DNA of 64,000 nt from Vibrio bathopelagicus (GTDB taxonomy: Bacteria; Pseudomonadota; Gammaproteobacteria; Enterobacterales; Vibrionaceae), in assembly GCF_014879975.1 (NCBI RefSeq), contig NZ_CP062500.1, positions 3,100,001-3,164,000 on the forward strand, in the 5' to 3' direction. The first letter of the stretch is position 1. Each line of letters begins with the position of its first letter. Positions 40,350-49,493 of this stretch are shown piece by piece. The notes under the pieces were generated by a model. The model did not search any database, was not told the DNA's origin, and worked only from the letters and a program-made list of their open reading frames with translations. A program made the translations under genes and the position numbers.

Positions 40350-41321
40350 ATGGATTGGAAAAACACATTTCAGCCGCTCGCTCATACGCAAAATGAATCG
40401 CTTCCAGAACTGATGATGACATACGTGTCAGATTGGAGCGCAATTACCATGATGGGCGATGACAAAAAGTCGTACCTACAAGGTCAAGTTACGTGCGATG
40501 TCGTCACTCTTCCTAATGATGAATCTACATTAGGCGCGCATTGTGATGCGAAAGGAAAGGTATGGAGTATCTTTCGCTTGTTCCACCACAACGGTGGCTA
40601 CGCACTCATGCAGCCTAAATCGGCAATTGAAGTCGAGTTAGTTGAAATCAAGAAATACGCCGTATTCTCTAAGGTTGATATCGAGCAAACGTCTGACGTT
40701 GTTATCGGTGTCATGGGCGCGTCAGCTGATCAATACATTGACTCCATTTCAGAAAGCCAAGGTAAAGTACGTGTTATCTCTGGTGGCACAGCAGTTCAAG
40801 TCTCTGACAACCGTTGGGCTCTACTTGTTACACAAGAAGTAGCCGAAACCTTGGTATCAAGCAGCTCTGCAGAAAAAGTATCGGAAGCGCTTTGGCAGTA
40901 TCATGAAATTATTGACGCTCAGCCGAACCTATCGAAAGCAGAGCAAAATGAGCATATTCCTCAAGCACTTAACCTGCAAGCGATTGGTGGTATCAGCTTT
41001 TCAAAAGGCTGCTACACTGGCCAAGAAACGGTTGCTCGTGCTAAGTACCGTGGCATGAACAAGCGTGAAATGCGCATTGTTTCAGGAACGACTTCAGATG
41101 TACTGTCTCTAGAGAATACGATTGAACTAGAGCGTAGCGTGGGTGAAAACTGGCGTGGTGCAGGCAGACTATTAAACATGTATCAATTTGCGGATAACCA
41201 CGCGATTGGTTTGATGGTGTTACCAAACAACCTTGATGACGATGTTCAGCTTCGATTGACAGCACAACCTGACCAAGCGTGGAACATTCTGCCACTGCCT
41301 TACAGCCTTGACGAAGAGTAA
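40350..41321 (+). CDS. ygfZ: tRNA-modifying protein YgfZ
   Basis: A 323-residue folate-binding protein needed for activity of Fe-S enzymes such as MiaB. The signature is K-G-C-Y-T-G-Q-E in [19 protein letters not shown], with the essential Cys. The start at 40350 has AGGAAAG upstream and matches the family; upstream codons overlap the sdhE promoter region and are unlikely to be translated. A deacylase gene follows four bases after its stop. Confidence 0.96.
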   Translation: MDWKNTFQPLAHTQNESLPELMMTYVSDWSAITMMGDDKKSYLQGQVTCDVVTLPNDESTLGAHCDAKGKVWSIFRLFHHNGGYALMQPKSAIEVELVEIKKYAVFSKVDIEQTSDVVIGVMGASADQYIDSISESQGKVRVISGGTAVQVSDNRWALLVTQEVAETLVSSSSAEKVSEALWQYHEIIDAQPNLSKAEQNEHIPQALNLQAIGGISFSKGCYTGQETVARAKYRGMNKREMRIVSGTTSDVLSLENTIELERSVGENWRGAGRLLNMYQFADNHAIGLMVLPNNLDDDVQLRLTAQPDQAWNILPLPYSLDEE

Positions 41322-41325
41322 CCAC

Positions 41326-41787
41326 GTGGAAACACTGATTACACAATGGTTAGATCAACAGCAGGTGGACTATCGCCTGCTGATGCAAAGCAAACCAACC
41401 ACCAGCATCGAAGAGACAGCGCAAGAACGAGGCATCGATGCCTCTCAAATGGTCAAGTGCATCCTGCTCAAGGATATGGGAAACCAGTATGCGTTAGCTT
41501 GTATTGCTGGTGATCGCTCTGTCGACCCTAAGAAAGTACGCTCGGTACTGAATTGCCGCCGAATGACCTGCGTATCACTGAAAGATGTTGAAGCTATCAC
41601 CGGCTTTAAAGCTGGGTGTATCGGGCCGCTTGCTCTAAAGAGACACATGCCGATCATTTTTGATCCTTCCCTGCAGAACAACGCCTTCGTGACGATTAGC
41701 TCTGGCGATCGAATGGCTGGCATCGCACTGGATCTCGATGATCTTATGGCTTTGTGCGCCCCTATCGTCGCAGAGATCAGTCGATGA
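41326..41787 (+). CDS. YbaK/EbsC-family aminoacyl-tRNA deacylase
   Basis: A 153-residue single-domain protein of the YbaK/ProX superfamily, which hydrolyses mischarged aminoacyl-tRNAs. Recognisable parts are SIEETAQERGIDASQMVKCILLK-type start, the central KKVRSVL, and the GCIGPLAL loop that lines the pocket (GxxxP). I choose the GTG at 41326, four bases after the ygfZ stop; a TTG start overlapping ygfZ is possible. Likely an operon with ygfZ. Which tRNA it edits cannot be read from sequence. Confidence 0.88.
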   Translation: METLITQWLDQQQVDYRLLMQSKPTTSIEETAQERGIDASQMVKCILLKDMGNQYALACIAGDRSVDPKKVRSVLNCRRMTCVSLKDVEAITGFKAGCIGPLALKRHMPIIFDPSLQNNAFVTISSGDRMAGIALDLDDLMALCAPIVAEISR

Positions 41788-42034
41788 TCGACTTTAAGGC
41801 GCAATTGATCGCAAACCTCACTTAAAGTTTTCATTAAATACATATTTTGTGTGAAGTTCGTCATAAGAAAAACACATTAATAGTAAATATTTAATCAAAT
41901 TAAAAGCATAAGTAGTCACAAAGTTAAATCTGCGTTATTGTTAATTTACTGACTAGCCTTTAGGTAAACCAGTACAAGTGAATCCACTGAGTAACATCAG
42001 TATCCACTTTTGTGTAATGCATCTGTGACTATTC

Positions 42035-42058
42035 GCCCGTTTTAGACGGGCTTTTTTT
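42035..42058 (+). terminator. Intrinsic terminator, distant from upstream gene
   Basis: GCCCGT and ACGGGC around TTTAG, followed by seven T. It may end a long 3' UTR of the ygfZ-deacylase transcript or a small RNA. Confidence 0.85.
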
Positions 42059-42265
42059 ATGTCTAAAATTTACAATTTGATTACACAAATAAAAAAATCC
42101 CGCCTATTCTTATACTTGTAACATCTCTACTGCTTAATACCGAACAGGAAAGTTCACGGCAGTTTCCCTACTCACTATTATTTTGAGGAGAAGCTCACGT
42201 AAAAATAGGTATTTACTATAGGAAGTGCTTAGAACAGCACAAATATCTAATAAACGTCAACTCTG

Positions 42266-42324
42266 CTGCATATTAATCCACGCTTATCACAATTATTATC
42301 ACGGATTTTTTCTATAATATGCAG
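42266..42324. promoter_or_regulatory. 10-bp inverted repeat carrying the -10 of a small gene
   Basis: CTGCATATTA (42266-42275) and TAATATGCAG (42315-42324) are exact complements 39 bases apart. The right arm overlaps TATAAT (42313-42318), a good -10 for the gene at 42352; no strong -35 was seen. Spacing suits a looped or paired operator. Confidence 0.4.
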
Positions 42325-42351
42325 GCTAGGTAAATATAAGGATAATTAAGA

Positions 42352-42558
42352 ATGAGACTGTTTAAGCGCTATACACCGGGTATGATTGCTAAACATGTAA
42401 GTCGACTTTTCAAAGGACGAATCTACATTTACGGCGTCGGCAAATTTGAGTTTGATAATGGCAAGCTCGTACTACCGGAGCGAGCAGAGAAACGTCATTT
42501 TCAAACCGTGAAAGAGATCAACAGTGAAATCATGAAGCTGCGTTGTGCATACGCCTAA
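42352..42558 (+). CDS. Small conserved-looking protein, 68 residues
   Basis: Not recognised. It is basic and compact, with a central beta-like IYIYGVGKFEFDNGKLVLPE and a helical end (HFQTVKEINSEIMKLR). It has its own promoter-like region, AAGGATAA before the ATG, and a strong terminator after the stop, which together support a real single-gene unit. There is no signal peptide or membrane helix. Confidence 0.75.
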   Translation: MRLFKRYTPGMIAKHVSRLFKGRIYIYGVGKFEFDNGKLVLPERAEKRHFQTVKEINSEIMKLRCAYA

Positions 42559-42583
42559 TCTGATTATCTAAAGAATTCGAAAT

Positions 42584-42618
42584 AAAAAGGGTTGGCATAT
42601 TAATGCCAACCCTTTTTT
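42584..42618. terminator. Bidirectional terminator after the 68-residue gene
   Basis: A 14-bp stem (AAGGGTTGGCAT and ATGCCAACCCTT at its core) with loop ATTA, flanked by A and T runs. It separates the small gene from convergent ubiI. Confidence 0.92.
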
Positions 42619-42693
42619 AGTGCTTATGATTCTGAAAACCTGTTCTGCGCGAGTTATTCGTTATGAATGCTCAATAGCTTAACCATTAAATCA

Positions 42694-43917
42694 CTATCGG
42701 TGAGTCACGGGACGTTTTGCTAAATCAGGAAGGTTCCCTGATAGGCCGAGTGCTCTTTTCATAATTTCATCTTTTGCGCCAGGCAATTGACCCGCAAGCT
42801 TCATACCGATGCCACGAATCAACTTCTTGGCTGGATTATCGCCTTCAAACAGATCTTTAAAGCCCTGCATCGACGCAATCATCTTAGCCGCTTCTGCTTT
42901 TCTCCAGCGCTCATAGCCACGAAGGTTACGTTTAGTCCCAATATCCTCGCCAGCAGCCCACAGCGTTAACAGCTCTTGCGCTAAGCTTGCAGCATCTAAT
43001 AGCCCTAGGTTGACACCTTGCCCCGCTAAAGGGTGAATCGTATGAGCAGCATCACCAACTAAAGCTACACGCTCTACCGCGAAATCTCGTGCGTATCGCA
43101 TGCGCAGCGGGAAAGCAAAACGCTCACCAACCACTTCGCACAATCCAAGCTTGGCATCAAATTCAGCCGTTAGCTGTTTATTGAAATCAGCATCCGACAT
43201 GGATACAAGCTTCTCGGCACGATTTGGTTCCGTAGACCAAACGATAGAGCTCATATTCGCTGGCTGCATTGGCAGGAACGCCAACGGCCCTTGCGGTGTG
43301 AATATTTGACGAGCAACACTATGGTGCGGTTCTGTTGTTTTGATGTTCGCGACAATCGCACTGTGGCCGTAATCCCAATGTGTCAGCGGGATATCTTGTT
43401 GTTTGCGAACCCAAGAGTTTGCACCGTCAGCTCCAACAACTAACTTAGCAGTCAGCGCTTGGCCATTGTCTAGAGTTAACCATGCTTCACTCTCACCAAT
43501 CGCCATCGTTTTGCACGTGGCTGGCATATATAGGCTGACATTGTCTTGCTTCTTAACCTGCTCAAGCAATGCCAATTGAATCACGCGGTTCTCTACAATA
43601 TGGCCAAGGTTAGGCTGCGCTAAACGTGTTGAATCAAATTCAATACGAGCGAAGCTATCTTGCTCCCATACTTCCATCGCTTGGTACGGAGCTGCACGTC
43701 TTTGATCAATACCTTGCCATGCACCTAGGTTACGCAGAATGACTTCACTCGAACGGCTCAGTGCCGACACACGCACATCGGGTAATTCACTAAGCCCTTC
43801 ACTGGGCGCTTTGCCTTCAATGACCGCAACTCTTAAGTCACTGTCTTTCAAGGCGGCCGCAAGCGCTAGGCCAACCATGCCACCGCCCACAATGGCGATA
43901 TCAACACTTTGCATCAT
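42694..43917 (-). CDS. ubiI: FAD-dependent 2-octaprenylphenol hydroxylase UbiI (VisC)
   Basis: A 407-residue aromatic-ring flavin monooxygenase that adds the C5 hydroxyl in ubiquinone synthesis. GGGMVGLALA binds FAD; VVGADGANSWVR and LVGDAAHTIHPLAGQGVNLG are the other flavin motifs. Similarity to E. coli VisC extends to the ends (MQGFRDLF-like MQGFKDLFEGDNPAKKL). It lies 11 nt behind ubiH. Confidence 0.95.
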   Translation of the reverse strand: MMQSVDIAIVGGGMVGLALAAALKDSDLRVAVIEGKAPSEGLSELPDVRVSALSRSSEVILRNLGAWQGIDQRRAAPYQAMEVWEQDSFARIEFDSTRLAQPNLGHIVENRVIQLALLEQVKKQDNVSLYMPATCKTMAIGESEAWLTLDNGQALTAKLVVGADGANSWVRKQQDIPLTHWDYGHSAIVANIKTTEPHHSVARQIFTPQGPLAFLPMQPANMSSIVWSTEPNRAEKLVSMSDADFNKQLTAEFDAKLGLCEVVGERFAFPLRMRYARDFAVERVALVGDAAHTIHPLAGQGVNLGLLDAASLAQELLTLWAAGEDIGTKRNLRGYERWRKAEAAKMIASMQGFKDLFEGDNPAKKLIRGIGMKLAGQLPGAKDEIMKRALGLSGNLPDLAKRPVTHR

Positions 43918-43928
43918 TATTTTTTACC

Positions 43929-45110
43929 TTATCTATCTACTAGGCCAAGCGTATGACGCAAAAGTGGACCTTTAAGAGATGGGAGGTTATCGATTACAGC
44001 TAACCCAAGATTACGCCCAATACGAGCGGTCATAAAATCGTTTGAGAACAGATGAACTAGACTTGAAGTCAGCGTGATCGTGGTGTCTCTGTCTTGTTCT
44101 CTACGCTTTCTAAAGTTAACAAGACCAGTGTAACGCCCAACATCATCCAGTTGAGTACATAACTCTTCCGCCAAAGAAGCGACGTCACGAATGCCCAGGT
44201 TAAAGCCTTGGCCCGCAATGGGGTGAAGCGTTTGAGCGGCATTGCCTACGATCGCAAAGCGATGAGAAATATTCTGCTGGCGATGACGAAGGATTAATGG
44301 GTAACTCGCACGTTTACCCACTTTTTCTAATCGGCCAAGTCGCCAACCAAAGTCTTTCTGCAGTTGCTCAAGAAATTCATCATCGTTTAAAGCGATGACT
44401 TGCTGTGCTTGCGCTGGTGGCAGACACCAAACCAGAGACAAACGATTGTCACTCATCGGTAAGAGAGCAACTGGCCCATGATGGGTAAAACGCTCAAAGG
44501 CTCGACCTTGATGGGGTTCACTTGCAACAATATTGGCAATCACCGCAACTTGTTCAAAGTCATGTTCACTCAATGGGATATTCAATTGCTGACAGCACGT
44601 TGAGATAGCACCGTCAGCTGCAACCAATAACTTAGTTGTTACTATTTGTCCACTTGTCAGCTCAATCGTCGTTAACGATTCATCACGTTCAACGGTTCTA
44701 ACCGACTCAGGGCAAAACATCGTAATTGCAGCTTCTGATTCTAATTTCTGCTGGTAGATCCGACCAACATCCGCCAACTCCACCACATAGCCAAGCGCAT
44801 CAACCGCAAGGTCTTTACTGTAGATATCCGTCATTCCAGCATGACCTCGATCTGATACATGAATATCTTTGATCGGGGTTGCAACGGGAGCGATAGATTG
44901 CCACAACTGCAAAGAGTCAAGGATCTGCACTGTGCCATAAGACAAAGCGATAGAACGAGAATCGAATCCAGGGTGAGCTTGATGATCAACCTGATAAGGC
45001 TCCACTACCGCAATAGACAGAGAGCCTTGACTTAAGTGGTTCAGAGCAAGGGCTAAGGTTGCCCCCGCCATTGCACCACCAGCAATTACAACATCATACT
45101 GAGCCATCAT
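43929..45110 (-). CDS. ubiH: 2-octaprenyl-6-methoxyphenol hydroxylase UbiH
   Basis: A 393-residue flavin monooxygenase for another ring hydroxylation of ubiquinone synthesis. FAD motifs are GGAMAGATLALAL, AADGAIST and IVGNAAQTLHPIAGQGFNLG; the Asn in place of Asp in GNAAQ is usual for UbiH. Adjacent ubiI is a distant paralogue. ubiH follows ygfB by 21 nt with no pepP between them. Confidence 0.95.
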   Translation of the reverse strand: MMAQYDVVIAGGAMAGATLALALNHLSQGSLSIAVVEPYQVDHQAHPGFDSRSIALSYGTVQILDSLQLWQSIAPVATPIKDIHVSDRGHAGMTDIYSKDLAVDALGYVVELADVGRIYQQKLESEAAITMFCPESVRTVERDESLTTIELTSGQIVTTKLLVAADGAISTCCQQLNIPLSEHDFEQVAVIANIVASEPHQGRAFERFTHHGPVALLPMSDNRLSLVWCLPPAQAQQVIALNDDEFLEQLQKDFGWRLGRLEKVGKRASYPLILRHRQQNISHRFAIVGNAAQTLHPIAGQGFNLGIRDVASLAEELCTQLDDVGRYTGLVNFRKRREQDRDTTITLTSSLVHLFSNDFMTARIGRNLGLAVIDNLPSLKGPLLRHTLGLVDR

Positions 45111-45131
45111 AACCTCAAGCGAGCAAGCGAA

Positions 45132-45707
45132 TTAGTGAATGGTTGGAGCGGCATCTTCAGATGGACGAGCACCAAACTCAGCATGAATCGTTAATGCACA
45201 CGCTTTGACATGCTCGATAACGTGTTCTAGAAGCTGTGCTTGTTCTTCTAAGTCGTCTTCTTCATCAATACCCAACTTCGCCATCTCTTCCAGGTCAGCT
45301 AAGGCTTCTTTGGTGCCATCAGACGCTTTGTTTAATGGAGCGCCCACTAAACCCAAACCAGAAATAAAGTGATTAATCCAATCAGAAACACCGTCAGCAA
45401 GATCAAATAGGCTTGCACTTGCATCTTCATCAGGTAGCAACATAGATAATTCCATGCCAGAACCGGTAATTTCGCTGGTAGTCACCTTTAATGTAGCTTC
45501 AGCTAACGTTAAGACACGATCAGGCCAACCCATGCCTTCATTGGTGTAATCAAAGATCAGTGGTTGCCAGCTTTTATCTGTAAGGTTTAAACCTCCACTT
45601 AACATACCCGTTAACAGACCATGCATTTCAGCAGGTGTTACGGCTAGGCTTGCCGATTGAAGTTCAGTCGCAACCGTTAGGTAGTCAGGTAAAGTAGTTT
45701 CGCTCAT
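45132..45707 (-). CDS. ygfB: YgfB/UPF0149 family protein
   Basis: A 191-residue acidic, helical protein of the YecA/YgfB family, with [15 protein letters not shown] near the start and a D/E-rich region at about 150-160. Its function is unsettled; in Pseudomonas YgfB influences beta-lactam resistance. It begins the ygfB-ubiH-ubiI run and is divergent from zapA, as in E. coli. Confidence 0.92.
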   Translation of the reverse strand: MSETTLPDYLTVATELQSASLAVTPAEMHGLLTGMLSGGLNLTDKSWQPLIFDYTNEGMGWPDRVLTLAEATLKVTTSEITGSGMELSMLLPDEDASASLFDLADGVSDWINHFISGLGLVGAPLNKASDGTKEALADLEEMAKLGIDEEDDLEEQAQLLEHVIEHVKACALTIHAEFGARPSEDAAPTIH

Positions 45708-46014
45708 CAGTAGCTCGCTCAGTTATTCTTTATATCGATAGTATAATCGTACCACTTCACCCCAATTCTGGTAAGCATCGATCCCCAGCAATTGAAGGAT
45801 GACTGACTACCAAATGTTCAATTTGCTGAATTACTGTGTGCTCAAGCTCTCATTTACAAACAGTCACTCTGAAAAGCTTGAATCTTAATAGCGGTTTACC
45901 TATAGTTTCTCCCTCAGAGGAGATTGCTTCCTCAGCGGTGTTTGCTCTTTTTCTTTTTCAAAAATGAGAAAGTGCAACAGCCTTAAAAATAGCGCGTTAA
46001 AGAGTTCATCCATC
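45708..46014. other. Divergent ygfB-zapA intergenic region
   Basis: It holds promoters for both sides. An imperfect CCTC/GAGG stem near 45,912-45,940 is the only visible structure. No gene was seen. Confidence 0.5.
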
Positions 46015-46323
46015 ATGAGTAATCAAGCGGTAGACGTTGAAATATTAGGAAAACTGACTCGAGTTAATTGTCCTCCTGGGCAAGAAGAGTCATTAATTGC
46101 AGCGGCGGCCGATCTTGATAATCGATTGAAAGAGATGGCTGAACGTACTAAGGTAACCAATGAAGTGAAGCTGCTAACGATCGCAGCTCTGAATATTTGT
46201 TATGAGCTACAAACTAAGAAGTTTGAAGCAAGCGACGAACAAGACGCACTGACCGAGCGAATGGAACAGCTCACGACATCACTTTCAGATGTCCTCAGTA
46301 AGGTTAAGCACGGACAGCAATAG
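46015..46323 (+). CDS. zapA: Cell division protein ZapA
   Basis: A 102-residue ZapA that bundles FtsZ filaments. N-terminal globular part (VDVEILGKLTRVNCPPGQEE) and C-terminal coiled coil (LTERMEQLTTSLSDVLSKV) are typical. The start at 46015 is chosen for the family N-terminus. It is followed directly by 6S RNA and ygfA, the conserved gammaproteobacterial order. Confidence 0.95.
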   Translation: MSNQAVDVEILGKLTRVNCPPGQEESLIAAAADLDNRLKEMAERTKVTNEVKLLTIAALNICYELQTKKFEASDEQDALTERMEQLTTSLSDVLSKVKHGQQ

Positions 46324-46337
46324 CGTACACAAAATTT

Positions 46338-46513
46338 ACCCTGGAGTGTTTGTCAGAGGATTCACGTCCCCGAGCCGATAAGCAATCCCTAAGGGTTAGT
46401 ACTTGAGTGCTATTGAGCATGCTCGGTCCGCCGAGAAGCCTACGGTAATCATTGCTGATCCGCCTTGAACTCGCTGGTTCAAGGGCCATCTATTCTCAAC
46501 GGCACTTTGGGGT
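46338..46513 (+). ncRNA. ssrS: 6S RNA
   Basis: A 176-nt RNA between zapA and ygfA, its invariant location. Ends pair (ACCCTGGAGTG with CACTTTGGGGT) to form the closing stem, and the conserved GTCCCCGAGCCGATA and GAGCATGCTCGGTCCG segments match E. coli 6S. It mimics an open promoter and sequesters the sigma-70 polymerase in stationary phase. It ends ten bases before ygfA, so one primary transcript likely yields both. Confidence 0.95.
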
Positions 46514-46523
46514 ATCCCTTCTT

Positions 46524-47123
46524 ATGAAGACGCTCACACGCAGCGAATTTCGCAAACAGATCCGCATAAAACGCAATGCCTTATCTGGCGACCAACAAAC
46601 TCAATCAGGTATAGACTTAGTTAAGCAGTGTTCTCAGCTCAATGAGATTCAGTCTGCTCAGCATATTGCACTTTATATCTCTATTGATGGCGAACTCGAT
46701 ACTCAGCCTTTAATTGAATGGTTATGGGCGCAAGGTAAGCAAACTTATTTACCAGTATTACACCCCTTCTCTGCCGGACACCTGTTATTTCTTCACTATT
46801 CTCCAGACACACCGACCGTCCTCAATAAATACGGAATCGTTGAACCTCAGCTAAATCAATTGCTCGTCAAGCCCTGCCAACAACTTGATCTTATTCTCAC
46901 ACCACTGGTTGGCTTTGACTCTCAAGGGCATCGCTTAGGAATGGGCGGCGGGTATTACGATCGCACTTTGGCTCGATGGTTTGAGACTGGCAACGGTGCA
47001 ACCCCAATTGGTTTGGCTCATGATTGCCAACATGTCGATACCTTACCGACTGAAGAATGGGACATTCCGTTACCTAAAATCGTGACTCCGAGTAAAACTT
47101 GGCAATGGGAAAACAACCATTAA
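46524..47123 (+). CDS. ygfA: 5-formyltetrahydrofolate cyclo-ligase
   Basis: A 199-residue enzyme that converts 5-formyltetrahydrofolate to 5,10-methenyltetrahydrofolate with ATP. The basic N-terminus RSEFRKQIRIKRNAL and the nucleotide-binding GFDSQGHRLGMGGGYYDRTL are the family signatures. The start at 46524 lies ten bases past 6S RNA; a longer frame would run through the RNA. In E. coli ygfA shares the 6S transcript and influences persistence. Confidence 0.96.
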   Translation: MKTLTRSEFRKQIRIKRNALSGDQQTQSGIDLVKQCSQLNEIQSAQHIALYISIDGELDTQPLIEWLWAQGKQTYLPVLHPFSAGHLLFLHYSPDTPTVLNKYGIVEPQLNQLLVKPCQQLDLILTPLVGFDSQGHRLGMGGGYYDRTLARWFETGNGATPIGLAHDCQHVDTLPTEEWDIPLPKIVTPSKTWQWENNH

Positions 47124-47226
47124 AGCGCTATAATCGCGCCCGCAAACGTTAACCTCGATATACAAACGTTAACTTCAATACGCGAATGATTAATTCAAAG
47201 CGCACGACCTTATTCAGGAGAATGGC

Positions 47227-47883
47227 ATGACTCAAGATGAAATGAAAAAAGCAGCTGGCTGGGCAGCACTTCAATATGTTGAAGAAGGCAGCATTGTAGG
47301 TGTCGGTACTGGCTCTACAGTAAATCACTTCATCGACGCACTTGGCACAATGAAAGATAAAATCAAAGGTGCGGTTTCAAGCTCTGTCGCTTCTACTGAA
47401 AAACTAGAAGCACTAGAAATCAAAGTTTTTGAGTGCAACGACGTTTTCAAACTAGACGTTTATGTCGATGGTGCTGACGAAATTAACGGTTCACGTGACA
47501 TGATTAAAGGCGGCGGCGCTGCTCTTACTCGTGAAAAAATCGTAGCGGCAATCTCAGATAAGTTTATTTGTATCGTAGATGGCACGAAAGCGGTTGATGT
47601 TTTAGGTAAATTCCCTCTTCCTGTTGAAGTTATCCCGATGGCACGCTCATACGTAGCTCGCGAGCTAGTGAAACTTGGTGGTGACCCAGTTTACCGCGAT
47701 GGTTGCACAACAGATAACGGCAACATGATCCTAGACGTGTACGGCATGGCGATCGAAAATCCAAAACAACTAGAAGATATTATCAATGGTATCGCTGGTG
47801 TAGTGACGGTTGGCCTATTCGCTCATCGCGGCGCAGATGTGGTTATCACTGGCACGCCTGAAGGTGCAAAAATCGAAGAATAA
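47227..47883 (+). CDS. rpiA: Ribose-5-phosphate isomerase A
   Basis: A 218-residue RpiA that interconverts ribose 5-phosphate and ribulose 5-phosphate. [13 protein letters not shown] binds the phosphate, [11 protein letters not shown] has the catalytic Asp residues, and [12 protein letters not shown] the catalytic Glu/Lys. CAGGAGA precedes the ATG. It stands before serA, as in E. coli in opposite order, and has its own terminator. Confidence 0.99.
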   Translation: MTQDEMKKAAGWAALQYVEEGSIVGVGTGSTVNHFIDALGTMKDKIKGAVSSSVASTEKLEALEIKVFECNDVFKLDVYVDGADEINGSRDMIKGGGAALTREKIVAAISDKFICIVDGTKAVDVLGKFPLPVEVIPMARSYVARELVKLGGDPVYRDGCTTDNGNMILDVYGMAIENPKQLEDIINGIAGVVTVGLFAHRGADVVITGTPEGAKIEE

Positions 47884-47921
47884 ATAATAGAAGATTGAGT
47901 TTTTCTGTTACTTCATTACAT

Positions 47922-47948
47922 ACGGTGCCTAAGGGCGCCGTTTTTTTT
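47922..47948 (+). terminator. Terminator after rpiA
   Basis: ACGGTGCC and GGCGCCGT (one G-T pair) around TAAG, then eight T. Confidence 0.93.
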
Positions 47949-48144
47949 GCTTTATACCTGTAAAATTATGTCTTATTCCGTAATTTTCTTACCCAAAACA
48001 TTTTTTTTTTGTTACTTTATTGTTCAGAAGACGCACAGGGAAAACGTTTGTCTCCTAACAAAGTGGTGAATTTGTTCCCCTTTCAGCCATTTTGTAGCAC
48101 GTGCGCCGCATTTGCCCAACCTTTCCATTTTAAGGACGAGAACA

Positions 48145-49374
48145 ATGGCCAAAGTTTCACTGGAAAAAGAAAAAATAAAAATTCTACTTCTAGAAGGTCT
48201 TCACCCTTCTTCTGTAGAAGTACTGCAAGCCGCTGGTTACACTAATATTGAGTACCACAAAGGCTCGCTACCTGAAGATGAACTTCTTGAAGCAGTTAAA
48301 GATGCTCACTTCATTGGTATCCGTTCTCGCACAAACATCTCCCAAGAAGTTATTGATGCGGCTGAAAAGCTGGTTGCAGTTGGTTGTTTCTGTATTGGTA
48401 CTAACCAAGTAAACCTTCAAGCGGCAGCAAAACGTGGTATCCCTGTGTTCAACGCACCGTTCTCAAACACTCGAAGTGTTGCTGAGCTGGTTCTTGGTCA
48501 GGTTCTATTGCTACTGCGTGGTATTCCAGAAAAGAACGCTCTTGCTCACCGTGGCATCTGGAAAAAGAGTGCAGACAACTCTTACGAAGCTCGTGGTAAG
48601 CGTTTAGGTATTATTGGCTACGGTCACATTGGTACTCAGCTGGGTATTATTGCTGAAAACCTTGGTATGCGTGTTTACTTCTACGATATCGAAAACAAGC
48701 TGTCTTTGGGTAACGCAACTCAAGTCCATACCATGACAGATCTTCTGAACAAGTGTGATGTCATTTCTCTGCATGTTCCGGAAACCAATGAAACCAAGAA
48801 CATGATGGGCAAAGAAGAATTCGAGCGCATGAAACCAGGCTCGATTTTCATCAATGCCGCACGTGGCACTGTTGTTGATATCCCTGCTCTTTGTGGTGCT
48901 CTAGATTCTGGTCACCTTGCGGGTGCAGCGATCGATGTTTTCCCAACAGAGCCAAAAACTAATGCTGACCCATTTGAGTCGCCATTGATGCAGTTCGATA
49001 ACGTGATTCTCACCCCTCACGTTGGTGGTTCAACACAGGAAGCACAAGAGAACATCGGTGTAGAAGTTGCAGGTAAGCTTGCTAAGTACTCTGATAATGG
49101 CTCTACGCTATCAAGTGTTAACTTCCCTGAGGTTTCACTGCCATTGCATACAGGCACTTCTCGTTTGCTACACATCCACGAGAACCGTCCAGGTATTCTT
49201 ACTCAGATCAACACCATCTTCGCTGAAGAAGGGATCAACATTGCAGGTCAGTATCTACAAACTGCCGCTGATATGGGTTATGTGGTTATTGATGTGGAAG
49301 CCGATCGTTCACAAGAAGCTCTGCTTAAATTGAAAGAGATCGAAGGCACAATCCGTGCTCGTCTTCTTCACTAA
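48145..49374 (+). CDS. serA: D-3-phosphoglycerate dehydrogenase
   Basis: A 409-residue SerA, the first enzyme of serine synthesis. NAD site GIIGYGHIGTQLG, catalytic Arg/Glu/His regions (RGTVVDIPAL, LTPHVGGSTQEAQ), and a C-terminal ACT domain from about 335 for serine feedback. AAGGACGAG lies before the ATG at 48145; an 11-codon longer frame has no family match. Its 260-bp upstream region carries no obvious gene. Confidence 0.98.
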   Translation: MAKVSLEKEKIKILLLEGLHPSSVEVLQAAGYTNIEYHKGSLPEDELLEAVKDAHFIGIRSRTNISQEVIDAAEKLVAVGCFCIGTNQVNLQAAAKRGIPVFNAPFSNTRSVAELVLGQVLLLLRGIPEKNALAHRGIWKKSADNSYEARGKRLGIIGYGHIGTQLGIIAENLGMRVYFYDIENKLSLGNATQVHTMTDLLNKCDVISLHVPETNETKNMMGKEEFERMKPGSIFINAARGTVVDIPALCGALDSGHLAGAAIDVFPTEPKTNADPFESPLMQFDNVILTPHVGGSTQEAQENIGVEVAGKLAKYSDNGSTLSSVNFPEVSLPLHTGTSRLLHIHENRPGILTQINTIFAEEGINIAGQYLQTAADMGYVVIDVEADRSQEALLKLKEIEGTIRARLLH

Positions 49375-49403
49375 TCGTCGAATTAGACCATAAGTAAAAA
49401 CAG

Positions 49404-49432
49404 AAAAGGCTCTCGCAATGAGAGCCTTTTAG
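49404..49432. terminator. Bidirectional terminator between serA and yggE
   Basis: AAAAGGCTCTC and GAGAGCCTTTT around GCAAT; symmetric A and T ends suit both convergent genes. Confidence 0.9.
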
Positions 49433-49493
49433 TATTTGGCCTATGGTAGGTAATTAGATCATGATGATCCAAAACCTTATTAAGGTGCGTTCA

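Larger units (their letters stand above)
41788..42351. other. 564-base non-coding stretch with a free-standing terminator
   Basis: It contains no credible gene on either strand. A strong hairpin with seven T lies at 42035-42058, 250 bases past the deacylase stop, and a 10-bp inverted repeat with a TATAAT lies at 42266-42324 before a small gene. The part from about 41,880 to 42,058 could encode a small RNA ending in the terminator, but I see no convincing promoter. Confidence 0.5.

Noticed and set aside
45708..46014. Upstream extension of zapA by 17 codons
   Set aside because: The extra residues do not match ZapA proteins and lie in the promoter region.
46304..46489. A short minus-strand open frame across 6S RNA
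   Set aside because: The stretch is explained by the 6S RNA structure and its conserved position.
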